A DNA stretch of 64,000 nucleotides from Nodosilinea sp. P-1105. Its GTDB lineage: Bacteria; Cyanobacteriota; Cyanobacteriia; Phormidesmidales; Phormidesmidaceae. Below the pieces are notes generated by a model that made no database searches, was not told where the DNA came from, and saw nothing but the letters and a program-made list of their open reading frames with translations. A program made the translations under genes and the position numbers. Positions 46,525-55,756 of this stretch are shown here, in pieces. The stretch covers positions 85,183-149,182 of the forward strand of contig NZ_SMDQ01000005.1 in assembly GCF_012911975.1 (NCBI RefSeq), given 5' to 3'. The number at the start of each line of letters is the position of its first letter. Position 1 is the stretch's first letter.

Positions 46525-46752
46525 CTAAATTGAGTGGAGGCTAGTATCCATTGCTTCCAAGCCAATATCTCTCGCCCGTCCACTCCAACGTGTTGTTAGA
46601 CCGGGCTTACGCGACAAAGTTACAACCTCTCTACCGCTCTCTTCCTGTTTTTTGCGTAAATCTGCAAATATTGCATTTAAGTCGTAACTGAATGATTTGG
46701 CGTATTCCTCGCGAATACGATGAATTTCTTCAACAATTTCATCTTTCCACAT
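46525..46752 (-). CDS. Antitoxin-like partner of a PIN toxin
   Basis: 75 residues. MWKDEIVEEIHRIREEYAKS and DLRKKQEESGREVVTL are typical of the small antitoxin-like proteins that accompany a VapC-like PIN family in cyanobacteria. The last ~25 residues (from RKPGLTTRWSG) look unlike such proteins and may be a read-through of an altered end. It begins 3 bp after the PIN gene stop, so the order is toxin first. The antitoxin role is by context. Confidence 0.7.
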   Translation of the reverse strand: MWKDEIVEEIHRIREEYAKSFSYDLNAIFADLRKKQEESGREVVTLSRKPGLTTRWSGRARDIGLEAMDTSLHSI

Positions 46753-46755
46753 AGC

Positions 46756-47229
46756 CTAATCTCCCATTAGTTCATTTGGTGTGCAGAGGATTGGAAGCAC
46801 ATAGCCACAATCAAGACTAATTTCTGCCAATTTCCCCTGAATTTGAGCATTCGCAATATGCCTGCAGTTCCACGTTAGCAAATAATCCATGCCATGAACC
46901 GTCGCGGCAGCAATGTGGATAGCATCTACCCCGGCTTTAGGAGGCAAATTGCTTCTGGCTAAAAACTGTGCTGCCAAGCCCTGTACGGCCTGATTCAATG
47001 CTAGCAGGGGAAAACCACGCAGTATTTCTAGCCGCTGAGCAGCAACCTCGGAATCTCCCCGTATCACTTCGTCTAAAACAGCCTCTGATGTGTAGAGAGT
47101 GAAAGCATTTCGGCGTAATTCCCACCAATCCTTGGTTATTTCCATATTCGCAGCCAAAATCAGGTTTTTAGTTGACCTGGCTGTGAGATAGCCCAAAATA
47201 CTGGTTTCGATATAGACTGTTTCGCTCAT
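46756..47229 (-). CDS. VapC-like PIN-domain RNase toxin
   Basis: 157 residues from ATG 47229 (MSETVYIETSILGYLTAR). PIN fold: first acidic residue in YIETS (Glu in place of the common Asp, usual in this subgroup), conserved GVDAIHIAAATVHGMDYLLTWNCRHIAN with the central and final metal ligands. VapC-like enzymes cut RNA. The open frame continues upstream to 47316 with a glycine-zipper-like helix (GAGIGAVAGIAGTLITTFY) that looks like the start of another membrane protein, so an alternative start there would create a fusion. Confidence 0.82.
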   Translation of the reverse strand: MSETVYIETSILGYLTARSTKNLILAANMEITKDWWELRRNAFTLYTSEAVLDEVIRGDSEVAAQRLEILRGFPLLALNQAVQGLAAQFLARSNLPPKAGVDAIHIAAATVHGMDYLLTWNCRHIANAQIQGKLAEISLDCGYVLPILCTPNELMGD

Positions 47230-47598
47230 ATAGAAGGTAGTGATAAGAGTTCCTGCTATTCCTGCTACTGCCCCAATACCAGCACCGATTAATCCTGCTA
47301 CTGCTGGACCCATCAACTTTTATTAGGTGAGAGTACCTCGAAATCAATCAGAACGAAGACTGACAACTTTCTAGCCCTGCCCTGCAGACAACTGAAAGCC
47401 GCATAACGTTCCCCTTCAGCGGCGGTAAACAACCTGGAATTCAGCACTGAGGGTTTGTTTTCGTCTGCTGCAAGGGGGTTGTTGTGCTGCCATCTGCTGA
47501 AGGAATACACAGTTGCCCATTGTCATTGTCACAGCTGCTCATCGGGGGCATTGATGGCTTATTAGACAACAGTTCCAAAGTTGTGAAATGGGAAAACC
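47230..47598. other. Spacer with a truncated membrane-protein start and a NACHT-like remnant
   Basis: On the minus strand, 47316-47230 encodes a Gly/Ala-rich helix fused in frame to the PIN gene. At 47500-47575 a short stretch reads AINAPDEQL, like the NACHT C-terminal AINDSDEQLREWAQ, then hits a stop. No intact gene is seen. Confidence 0.45.
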
Positions 47599-47811
47599 TT
47601 AACCTTTCCAGTTTTGTTTGGCTCTAGAAAAAATTTCGTCTAATTGCTGTCCTTCATAGATCTGACGAGAAATTTCTACATAGTCCGTTGGGTTTTGGTT
47701 GATTAATGCCAGAAAGCGAAGGGTAGCAGCCATACCCAGTTCTTGTTTGAGAGTGGCCAGGGCTCTGACCCGAAGCTGAGCATCATTTAGGGTTGGGGTG
47801 GAATCTGTCAT
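47599..47811 (-). CDS. Small antitoxin-like protein, second PIN pair
   Basis: 70 residues, helical: LRVRALATLKQELGMAATLR, then DYVEISRQIYEGQQLDEIF. No DNA-binding motif is obvious. Its start overlaps the PIN stop by 4 bp, so it is translationally coupled. An antitoxin role is by context; the family is not recognised. Confidence 0.7.
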   Translation of the reverse strand: MTDSTPTLNDAQLRVRALATLKQELGMAATLRFLALINQNPTDYVEISRQIYEGQQLDEIFSRAKQNWKG

Positions 47812-48251
47812 GGGGTTTCTCTCCGAATATAATCAACTGGATTCAGGACTTCACAAGCTAATATAAGCTTCTTGGCTTGTCGCATCAGGGCATCATCACA
47901 GGTAAGGAAGAAGTTTGCATTAGCGTAGCTGGCACATGCTACATGCAAGATATCCTTCGCCGAGAATTTACCTTGCTCTATGAGTTGTTGGGCAAGGCTG
48001 TAGATAGCGTCCTCTGGGCCAATTCTGATCTGGCAGAGGGTGGAAAGTTCTAGAGCAAACTCTTGCCGTTCTGGAAAGGGACAGAGTAATGTTTCGTCTT
48101 CATGCATAAATGACCAGATCAACAGAATTGTTTGAGCTTCTGCCCGATTGAAGATTTCTTGGCAGGCTAGCGCTTCAATTTGAATGCGAATCTGGTTAGG
48201 GTCATCAAATCTTCGTTGAAAGCAGTTGTAGTCCAGGTAAATCAAGTCCAT
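47808..48251 (-). CDS. PIN-domain protein coupled to the NACHT gene
   Basis: 147 residues from ATG 48251 (MDLIYLDYNCFQRRF). PIN-like acidic residues: Asp7 in YLDYN, the central Asp in AKDILHVACASYANA and the late pair in LTCDDALMRQAKKL. It probably has RNase activity. Its start lies 10 bp inside the end of the NACHT gene and its stop overlaps the antitoxin start by 4 bp, so all three genes are translationally linked. An upstream in-frame start at 48302 is possible. Confidence 0.8.
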   Translation of the reverse strand: MDLIYLDYNCFQRRFDDPNQIRIQIEALACQEIFNRAEAQTILLIWSFMHEDETLLCPFPERQEFALELSTLCQIRIGPEDAIYSLAQQLIEQGKFSAKDILHVACASYANANFFLTCDDALMRQAKKLILACEVLNPVDYIRRETP

Positions 48252-51139
48252 TCGATTGCTCCTCCCTGATTCTCCATCTGATGCAACTGCTCCTGTGCCC
48301 ATTCTCGCAGTTGCTCATCGGAATCATTGATGGCGCGATCGCGCAGCAGTTCGATCGTTCTTAGATGAGTGGAATAGTTTCGGCAAAGACCTTGAAGTGC
48401 TACTGTTCGAGGATTAATTTCTGAATTCGTGCATTGATCGGAAAGTACAACTGATACTAAAAAATCGAAGGTTTCCGGATGATTACTGTAGCAGCGTGCA
48501 ATTTCTCGTACGGAAAAGTATTGCAGCAAATTATCTGAACTACTTTGAGCAGATGATTTTAGCCAAGCCAAAGTTTGAGGTTCGTGTCTCCAAACATTAG
48601 CCAATGCACGAATAGCTCCACTTCTGACATCAGAATCTTCATCGTTTTGAATCCGATCCTTAACAATATCTAGTGTGTCCGAAGTATCCTTCCAACCCTC
48701 TGCCAATGCCCAAATCGATTGCTGACGAAGAAATTTATATTCGGCTTGATAAACCTGCATTTTTACCCAAGATAAGGTATCAGGGTGATCTTTCCAGCCT
48801 TGAGCAAGCATACGAGCCAGAAAGGTAAGGAAATAAGATCCTTCCTGCTTAATGTTTCTAAGGTGAAACTTGATCCAAGATAATATTTCAGCATCTCCTC
48901 CCCATGTTGCGGCAAAAATACGAATAATTCCTTTAGCTGCTTCATTGCTGAAGAGATACGGTTGCTCCAGTTCAATTTCTTGCTTTAGTAGATCTAAAAG
49001 TTGTTTTTCTGTATTTGCTATTACACTACGGCTAGTAATTTCCGATAAACACTCGGCGGCTAGCAACAGATTTCCAATGGATTCTATTTTAAGTCTATAA
49101 TCTTCGTAAATAAAATTCTTCTCATTCTCTAAAAAGTCTGATTTATTAACCTCTATTGTCATTAAAAACTCAATCAATTCTGCCGCAAATTTAGGGTCGA
49201 TCGCTCCGCAAATCAATCTTAAAACCTCATGCCAGGTCTCATCTTGCCAATGCTGCCCAAACACCTGATCACGTAGCTGCTCAAAAGTGAGAGTCCGTTG
49301 TTTCTCAAAATGATGGACAATTTCAACGGCACAAAAATATTCTAGAAAGGTGCGGTGCATGAAGCCGTAGGTGTCAGCTCCGCGATAGCAAAGAATGAAG
49401 TTTCGTTCTCGCAGTTGCTGAATCAACCGATTGGCTTTTTCACGGGGTTCACTGAAGCCCTGATCGCGCAAATAATCGGTCAAAATGCGGGTGAGGCGTT
49501 CTGCACTAATCAGATTGCCCTTTAGTCCTTCCTCTCCCGCCTGCATCTCATGAGCAATCAGGCGCAACATTTCCTGCTTTTCCCGTCGCCCGATCGCATC
49601 CATCGGAATCTGCAATCGTTTGTGATCCACATCCCAGTGGTAAAGCAACACCCGCGAAGCTTGGTCATAGAGGTCGGCGCGATCGCGGGGTAACTCCTGC
49701 CGCCGATTTAGGATTGCCATCATCGTCACCAGTAGTGGATTGTCTGCCAGGTTGGCGATCGCTTTAGAATTGGCGATCGCCTCCTGCAATCGCTGTTTCA
49801 ACCGCACTTTGTCAGGATCGCTGCCCATTGATAGGTCATACCAGCGATCAATAAACTCATGAATCTCGTCCGTATCCAGGGACTGAATGGTGAAGTGTCG
49901 AAACCCACTGTGCTGGAGGCGATCGGGATTGTAGCCGATAATTCGAGAGGTAACCAACACCTGGGCTTTGGGATATTGCTGCGAAAAGCGAATGATATCG
50001 TCAATGACGGTTGATTGAGTGGCGCGATCGAACACCTCATCCAGACCATCAAACATCACCAGCGTTGGAGACTTCAGTAAATGCTGATGAAGTTGCTGCT
50101 GGTCAAACTGCCAATCTACACCCCGACCGCGATGCATAAACTCGAGAAAGCTGGCAGATGGATTGAGAGCAAATTCCCTCAACTCAATCAATAATGGCAG
50201 TTTTTCCGTATTACCTTCAACCCATTCCAGCGCCAGATATTGCAACAGACTTGATTTGCCTGATCCCGGATCCCCTAAAATCACCGCCCGCTGAGAGTCG
50301 GCTACCGCTTCTAAAACCTTTCGTGCGGGTTGCTGAAAATACTCATGACGATAATGCTCTAAGGCTTCAGGCGATAAATCTGCTTCAAGTTGTCCTCTGT
50401 CTTGTAGTTGTCGTTTCAAATCTGAGGGCAAATCGTAGCGCATTGGGGGCAATGCCTCTCGCACCGTTTGCTCAATAAACATTGCCCAGAGCTTGATAGC
50501 ATCGACCCGGTCAGTACTGTCGAGGGTATACAGCTTCAGATAGCCATAACTGGACTGCAAACTGGCTCGATAAGTCTCAACATCAAATCCCGGTGAAAGT
50601 TGCGCGGTATTGCGGGCAATGTCTTCTAGCAGATCAGAATTCAGAATCTCCCGCAACTCTGGATTCGCTTTAACAATACCCTTGACCTCATATACATATT
50701 CTTTGCAGACTCCTCGCCAATCAAACTCTTCTGAGGGAAATTGCCATCCAGAGCCTTGATACTGTTGTGCCCAAATTTGTTCCAACTGCCCGTAATCAAT
50801 TTGTTTACAATCCTTCTCAAAGGCTGTTCCTAGGATGGGGCGCACTGCCTTATCCTGTACAAACTCTTTGATCGCTGCTTTGTAGTGATGTTGAATACTG
50901 GTTTCGGGAACGTCGTTAATCTGAAGCTCTTTAATAAATCGCTTGATAAAGTAGCCAACTGCTTCCGCCATCGGTATTTTCAGTGCTGTGGCATTGAGTC
51001 GGCTGACTCCGCTACTCAGGCAATCCTTGAAAAAATCTTGGACATACCCCTCCAGGACAGGCTTACTCAAATCGAGAACCTGCTCTAGTACAAGCTTGCC
51101 TAGCTCTATTCCTGTTGTAGCTGCCAACCATTCCAGCAT
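48242..51139 (-). CDS. NACHT-domain STAND ATPase with HEAT-like repeats
   Basis: 965 residues. Residues 1-270 form a helical N-terminal region of unknown type (MLEWLAATTGIELGKLVLEQ). The NACHT domain has Walker A GDPGSGKSS at 289-297, Walker B LVMFDGLDE ending at 368, and the sensor LVTSRIIGYN. After the winged-helix part (FLEYFCAVEIVHHF) the last ~350 residues are HEAT-like helical repeats (SDVRSGAIRALANVWRHEP). This is the architecture of bacterial NLR-like antiphage sensors, in which C-terminal repeats recognise a ligand and NTP-driven oligomers fire an effector. No effector domain is fused; the overlapping PIN gene could serve. The repeats are AT-rich compared with the NACHT part. The protein matches no Avs type I can name. 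Confidence 0.88.
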   Translation of the reverse strand: MLEWLAATTGIELGKLVLEQVLDLSKPVLEGYVQDFFKDCLSSGVSRLNATALKIPMAEAVGYFIKRFIKELQINDVPETSIQHHYKAAIKEFVQDKAVRPILGTAFEKDCKQIDYGQLEQIWAQQYQGSGWQFPSEEFDWRGVCKEYVYEVKGIVKANPELREILNSDLLEDIARNTAQLSPGFDVETYRASLQSSYGYLKLYTLDSTDRVDAIKLWAMFIEQTVREALPPMRYDLPSDLKRQLQDRGQLEADLSPEALEHYRHEYFQQPARKVLEAVADSQRAVILGDPGSGKSSLLQYLALEWVEGNTEKLPLLIELREFALNPSASFLEFMHRGRGVDWQFDQQQLHQHLLKSPTLVMFDGLDEVFDRATQSTVIDDIIRFSQQYPKAQVLVTSRIIGYNPDRLQHSGFRHFTIQSLDTDEIHEFIDRWYDLSMGSDPDKVRLKQRLQEAIANSKAIANLADNPLLVTMMAILNRRQELPRDRADLYDQASRVLLYHWDVDHKRLQIPMDAIGRREKQEMLRLIAHEMQAGEEGLKGNLISAERLTRILTDYLRDQGFSEPREKANRLIQQLRERNFILCYRGADTYGFMHRTFLEYFCAVEIVHHFEKQRTLTFEQLRDQVFGQHWQDETWHEVLRLICGAIDPKFAAELIEFLMTIEVNKSDFLENEKNFIYEDYRLKIESIGNLLLAAECLSEITSRSVIANTEKQLLDLLKQEIELEQPYLFSNEAAKGIIRIFAATWGGDAEILSWIKFHLRNIKQEGSYFLTFLARMLAQGWKDHPDTLSWVKMQVYQAEYKFLRQQSIWALAEGWKDTSDTLDIVKDRIQNDEDSDVRSGAIRALANVWRHEPQTLAWLKSSAQSSSDNLLQYFSVREIARCYSNHPETFDFLVSVVLSDQCTNSEINPRTVALQGLCRNYSTHLRTIELLRDRAINDSDEQLREWAQEQLHQMENQGGAIEWT

Positions 51140-51494
51140 ACTGAAATCTCAGGGGTGATCGAATACTACCTCTAATATCGTATCCATGTTGAGGAGCTAC
51201 CAGAGATTTCAAGCTCAAGCCACAACAGGCAACCTTGCGCTATGTCCCCACCAGTAACTCAGGCGGCACAACTATACTTTAAGTGGCAGTTCTGCTGGAT
51301 AAGACCCCTTAATTCCTGGATTATCCAGCAGATCCATGGGATATTGCCTAAATTTTAAGGAATTAAATATCATTTCTGCTGAATAAGTTCGTAACTTCGG
51401 GTTGTTATCCGCCAAATTTGAGATTTAAGCACGGTAATGAAGGATATTATCGAGCAAAAGTGCCTGAAAATACCCCTATCCTGCATAGTCCAGC
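51140..51494. repeat. AT-rich array of TTATC-type half-sites upstream of the NACHT gene
   Basis: Contains the exact 11-bp inverted repeat CTGCTGGATAA and TTATCCAGCAG (51291-51331), plus TGCTGAATAA, TTATCCGCCA and TTATCGAGCA further along. It resembles 27450-27625. It includes the NACHT promoter region, so the motifs might bind a regulator. No ORF of note. Confidence 0.55.
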
Positions 51495-54092
51495 CTAGCG
51501 CCGCCGACTACTGCCACTACTGGAAGACCGTCGCGAGGACCCTCTACTAGAGGAGGAGCGCCGGGAACTACTGCTGCTGCGGCTGCTAGAGGAACGACTG
51601 CGGTTGGTGCTGGACCTCAAGGTGTTATGGCTGCTATATCCACCCTTATGGGCGTTGCTGATGGCGCTGCGACAGAGGCGTTCGGCCCGTTGTAAGTCTT
51701 GACTGGCCTGACCGATATTGTCATACAGCTGAAACAAGGTCTGGTCTGTGGCTTGATCAATCTCGGTGCTGTCGGGAATCAGCGCGATCGCCGCCTGGAA
51801 TGCCGAACACCCAGGCTGACTGGCATGGGGATCGAGGGTGAGGCTATGAATCGTCCCTGCTTGCTCCTGCACCTTGTCTGCATAGGCCAGAATCACCCAC
51901 CGCAGGGCTTGATCTCGCGCGGTGCAGGCCCGTAGGACTGAGCCAGCCTGGAAATAGCAGCGGGCAGCATCCACCTCTGCCTGGGCTGATTGCAGGCGAC
52001 TATCGGGTTGCTGTCGCCCCATCAACCCCAGCCGCTTGGGCTTCACCAGTTCCGCCGTCTGGAACATATGGGCTTCAATTTTGCCCAGTTCCCGGTTCAG
52101 GTCAGCCTCTGCCCGTTGCAGCAATTGCCAACGATCTAGAATCTGCCGAAACTGCGCCTCAGCGGTGGCCAACCGCTGGGCCGAGGCCACAATCCCCGTC
52201 TCGACCGCCGGGAATGCCTGTACTGCCAGGCTATTTTGTTGCTGCAATTGGGGCAGATCCTGGGTGCGAATCTCATGGAGCAGGGCCTGGGCGGCGGTGT
52301 GGATGGCGGTCAAGTCCTCCCAGTTGTCGGGGGCATACTGATGCAGGGCAGCCCAGGCAGCCGCCACATCCTGTTGGTCCAGCTGTTGCAGGCGATCGCC
52401 GGTTTGAACCAAGCCCTGAATGGCCGTGACATTCTGCTGGTGCAAATCTCGCCATTGGGTAGCCGTGGTATGAGCCTGGTGGCTGGTCTGATGCAGGTGG
52501 CCCAGGGCCGACGGCACGGCATCGTAGTCGCCCAGGCGCAGCACCTGTTGCACCTGGCTTAAGGCCGCATCCATGGCCTGAGAAGACTGATCTAGCAGGG
52601 GAGGACGGTACCCCTGGGCGGCGATCGCCGCCACTTTTTCGACCCGTTGATCATACTGTTGAAACTCAGGGTCAAGGGCGGCAACAACCTCCAGGGCAGC
52701 ATCCACCTGCTGACAGTAGTCCTGGACCCGCAGGTACAGCTGGTCTTGATGCAGGGATTGGTCGGCCTGGGCTAGCAAAGTATCTACGCCAGCCAACACC
52801 TCGGCTAAACTCAGCCCCAGCCGGGGGGGAAGTGGCCCGGTAAAGGCTTGACGGCGCTGATCGGTAGCCGCGAGTTGTTCGGGGGCCTGAATCATCGCCT
52901 CTCGCAGGCGGCTAATGGTGTTGTCCACCTGTTCCACCAGGCCCAGAATGCCCTCTTGATCCACACTATTGGGATCCGCCTGGGTGATTTCCACCTTCAG
53001 GGGGCTCCCCTGCACCCGCTGCTGAATCGCCTCCAGTTGTTGGACTAGCCCGGCACTCAGCCCCTGGGTGTTGCCCAACACCAGCACTGGGTTGAGCAGG
53101 GTTTGTAGCTCTTCGTCGGACATGGCTCGAATGCGATCGCGCCGCCCCACAAAAGACAGATACAACAGCTCCCAAGCCTCCACCTGTTTCGCCAGGGGTT
53201 GTTTCGCCTGGGCTTCATCCTCCTGTAGCGCAGCGTGGACCTGGAAAGCTTGATCCAGGGCTTGGCGAGCCTGGCGCAGCCACACCTTAAGCTGCTGGGT
53301 CAGGTCACTATAATTTTCGCCCCCTGCCTCGGCAAACAGTTGATAGGGCACCATCGCTTCCAGGTCGGGGCCAGTCAGCCATTGCTCACACCCCATCAGC
53401 AAATTGGAAACCCGGTCCTGCAACCGATGCAACTGCGCCTCCAGCCGTTGTCGCCGTCGCCGCTGTCGTTGGGCGATGGCTCCACCACCGCCGACCATAA
53501 CGGCGACCCCACCCCCTACCCCCAACCAACCCAGAGTCCCAGGGACAACACCAGCGGTATCAATACTGGCCAGTTCAGCCGTTTCCTCCAGCCCCAACAC
53601 CAGCGCCGCCGTGATTTGCTGATCGGCGATTAACTCACGCACCTGGCGTTTAATGTCATCCAGGGCAGCCGGGTCAGTATCCAAGGGGGACGGAAACAAG
53701 GCTTCACCGTAGGTAATGCTGACCGCAAAGGGCAGATCGGTAGCGGTGGTCACCTCCAGGGCGATCGCCCGGCGCTCAAAATCGTCATCCTGGCTCAAGG
53801 TCCGCAGTCCCGCCGCCGCTTCCACCTGATCCAGCAGGTCAAACCAGTCAGATTCACTATTGGGCTGGGTATCCGTTAAAAACACCAGCACCTGATACCC
53901 CCGCTCAGCCCAGACCTGAGCGGCTTCGCATACAACCGCATCATCCACTGGCTGACGGCTCTCAAATCGTAGGATGGCGTGGGGGCAGGCCGGTTGGGCT
54001 TGGGCGATGGTATTGCCGACTGGCAGCAAGCCAAGCCCGACCCAGACAGGTAAGAGTCCCAGCCACGATGCTGCTGTCCATACAGTTGCCAT
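51495..54092 (-). CDS. Exported TPM-like protein with coiled coils and a Ser/Arg-rich tail
   Basis: 865 residues. A signal peptide (LGLLPVWVGLGLLPVGNTIAQA) precedes a TPM-like domain of ~160 residues (CEAAQVWAERGYQVLVFLTD onward). A single membrane helix near residues 195-215 (LGWLGVGGGVAVMVGGGG) is followed by a basic stop RQRRRRQR. The remaining ~600 residues are Gln-rich coiled coil, probably cytoplasmic. The last ~45 residues alternate Ser and Arg (RSSSSRSSSSS and SRRSSSSRG types). I know of no function for such a tail; it could bind RNA, lipid or be phosphorylated. TPM domains are found in photosystem II repair and other exported proteins. Related cyanobacterial proteins are hypothetical. 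Confidence 0.75.
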   Translation of the reverse strand: MATVWTAASWLGLLPVWVGLGLLPVGNTIAQAQPACPHAILRFESRQPVDDAVVCEAAQVWAERGYQVLVFLTDTQPNSESDWFDLLDQVEAAAGLRTLSQDDDFERRAIALEVTTATDLPFAVSITYGEALFPSPLDTDPAALDDIKRQVRELIADQQITAALVLGLEETAELASIDTAGVVPGTLGWLGVGGGVAVMVGGGGAIAQRQRRRRQRLEAQLHRLQDRVSNLLMGCEQWLTGPDLEAMVPYQLFAEAGGENYSDLTQQLKVWLRQARQALDQAFQVHAALQEDEAQAKQPLAKQVEAWELLYLSFVGRRDRIRAMSDEELQTLLNPVLVLGNTQGLSAGLVQQLEAIQQRVQGSPLKVEITQADPNSVDQEGILGLVEQVDNTISRLREAMIQAPEQLAATDQRRQAFTGPLPPRLGLSLAEVLAGVDTLLAQADQSLHQDQLYLRVQDYCQQVDAALEVVAALDPEFQQYDQRVEKVAAIAAQGYRPPLLDQSSQAMDAALSQVQQVLRLGDYDAVPSALGHLHQTSHQAHTTATQWRDLHQQNVTAIQGLVQTGDRLQQLDQQDVAAAWAALHQYAPDNWEDLTAIHTAAQALLHEIRTQDLPQLQQQNSLAVQAFPAVETGIVASAQRLATAEAQFRQILDRWQLLQRAEADLNRELGKIEAHMFQTAELVKPKRLGLMGRQQPDSRLQSAQAEVDAARCYFQAGSVLRACTARDQALRWVILAYADKVQEQAGTIHSLTLDPHASQPGCSAFQAAIALIPDSTEIDQATDQTLFQLYDNIGQASQDLQRAERLCRSAISNAHKGGYSSHNTLRSSTNRSRSSSSRSSSSSRRSSSSRGSSRRSSSSGSSRRR

Positions 54093-54766
54093 AATCAGTC
54101 TCCAGTCAATCGGTAAACGCAGGTGTCACCCGGATTCAACCCTTGGCAAAACCAACCTGGCCCTGACGGCTTCCCTAATGGAACGACCAAAGCTTGACCC
54201 ACCGCAGCTCACCTGCGATCGCCCTGGTAGAGCTAAGCACCTGAGTCATCCATCACGGTTGATCGCGGCTGTTGCGATCTTACCCTCAGGGGTATTTCAA
54301 GCTTCGCACGGGCCAAACCCCATGGGCCGAACCTACAGATGCCGACCCTAGAATGTTTCCCAACTTAAAACCAGATTCAACGGCGGCGGCCAAAATTCCA
54401 GACTCTATGCGTTTCCCCTGGCACCCGCACCAATGCACCCCGTTGCATGCCGCCTAATGTCGGGGAAAAGCCCACCGTGCATTTTCCCTCTTACTTATAG
54501 CTCAGGAACTCCGGCCACAACCACCAGAGCCTGATCGGCCTGACCCATACCAAAAATCCGCTAAAGCAGACTGGGACTTGAATCCTCAGTTCGCTTTAGC
54601 GGATTGTAGCCTTGATGCTTGGACCCTCAGACCTGGATCAGGGGTTTATCCCAGGAACCCCCCCTCTACCAAACCTGAGCTTGGAACCCGAAAACGCCCT
54701 GAAGCAGCAGGCTCACTGTTCCCTACTGACAGGGGCAGGGGTGGGGGAGTGGGGTGATCGTCGCTG
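54093..54766. other. 674-bp spacer
   Basis: Contains the promoter side of the TPM gene and the hairpin at 54555. I see no supported gene; the short open frame near 53974-54351 lies mostly antisense to the TPM gene. Confidence 0.5.
54555..54605. repeat. Hairpin with 13-bp perfect arms
   Basis: AATCCGCTAAAGC pairs with GCTTTAGCGGATT, with further partial pairing inward. It shares GCTAAAGCAGACT with the palindrome at 46270, suggesting a dispersed family. Confidence 0.7.
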
Positions 54767-55351
54767 CTACTGGGCAGACTGAGTCGTTTCTGCTTCAGGA
54801 TCCCCAGACAGTTGAAAGGTGGTTTCTAAGGAAACCCGCTTACCTGCGGCCTGGCTGGCCCGTAATCCACCAAAAGCTTTAGCAATCAGCGAGTCTACCG
54901 AGAAGCGACCACCGCCATTCACCACAAAAAAGAGAAACACCGATGCGTAGAGGGCAGAGAGCTCCAGGTAAGGGATACTGAGCCCAGCCACCTTAATGTG
55001 GTGATACATGGCCACCGTCATAGTGAAAAACAGGCCGAGGGCTGCTGGGCGGGTGAACAGACCCAGGGCCACCAGAGGCGCACCGATCAACTCGGTGAAA
55101 GCCGCCATGTAGCTGAGGGTAATCGGAAATGGCAGCCCCAAGTAGGCCACATAGGCCTGGGCAAAGCTCTCGATGTTAGCTAGCTTGTCGAGACCGTTAT
55201 GAATCATTACGGTACCGGCTACCACTCTCAGAATTGTCCAGCTAATCTGAAAAGCTGCGTTGGTTGACTGATTTGGGCGAAAGACTGACTCCCCAAGGGA
55301 TAAGAACCGTTGCTGTGCCACCATAGTATTTAAGTATTTTAAGCTCGTCAT
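54767..55351 (-). CDS. DoxX family membrane protein
   Basis: 194 residues with four membrane spans. DoxX pattern: LRVVAGTVMIHNGLDKL, then AFTELIGAPLVALGLFTRPAA, then FFTMTVAMYHH and a final ALYASVFLFFVVNGGGRFSVD. The role of DoxX proteins is not settled (redox or membrane stress has been proposed). An alternative start is MVAQQRF eight... or nine codons in. No operon partner. Confidence 0.88.
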   Translation of the reverse strand: MTSLKYLNTMVAQQRFLSLGESVFRPNQSTNAAFQISWTILRVVAGTVMIHNGLDKLANIESFAQAYVAYLGLPFPITLSYMAAFTELIGAPLVALGLFTRPAALGLFFTMTVAMYHHIKVAGLSIPYLELSALYASVFLFFVVNGGGRFSVDSLIAKAFGGLRASQAAGKRVSLETTFQLSGDPEAETTQSAQ

Positions 55352-55503
55352 TAATTATCCTAACTAAGTTTTAAGTTCGATGAAGGCTTTCTCATCACTT
55401 TTTGCTCTTTAGGCGAAAAAATAAGTATCACGTCCCTAGGGGCTACCTTATGCTGCTGGTGCAGATCCTGGGATTCTGCGGAAATATGACCACCGTTGCT
55501 AGG

Positions 55504-55566
55504 GGTGTCAGGTGCTTGGTGTCAGGGCTCAGGAAGGGTTGGCCGACTTATGCCGCAGAGTACTAG
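55504..55566 (-). repeat. Dispersed ~56-bp intergenic element, copy 4
   Basis: GGTGTCAGGTGC start and GCCGACTTATGCCGCAGAGT with TACTAG end; reverse orientation of the 9147 copy. Confidence 0.65.
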
Positions 55567-55756
55567 ATTTGCCCAGGCGCGGTGTTTTCCTTAGGTATTC
55601 CATATATTTCGTCTGTATAATTTTGAAATTTTAGGAAATGTCTGGGTTTTGTGCGATAAAACCGCATTTTTAAGCCCGTGGCGTTGACCCTGTAACTCAG
55701 CCCGTTGAGATCAAGGCGGCGGGCGTTGAAGCCTGCTTAATCACTATCGCTTGGCA

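Noticed and set aside
47313..47510. 65-codon frame upstream of the first PIN gene
   Set aside because: No recognisable domain and overlaps the PIN frame; no support.
53068..53633. Plus-strand frames over 100 codons opposite the TPM-like gene
   Set aside because: Antisense shadows of its Gln-rich coding sequence.
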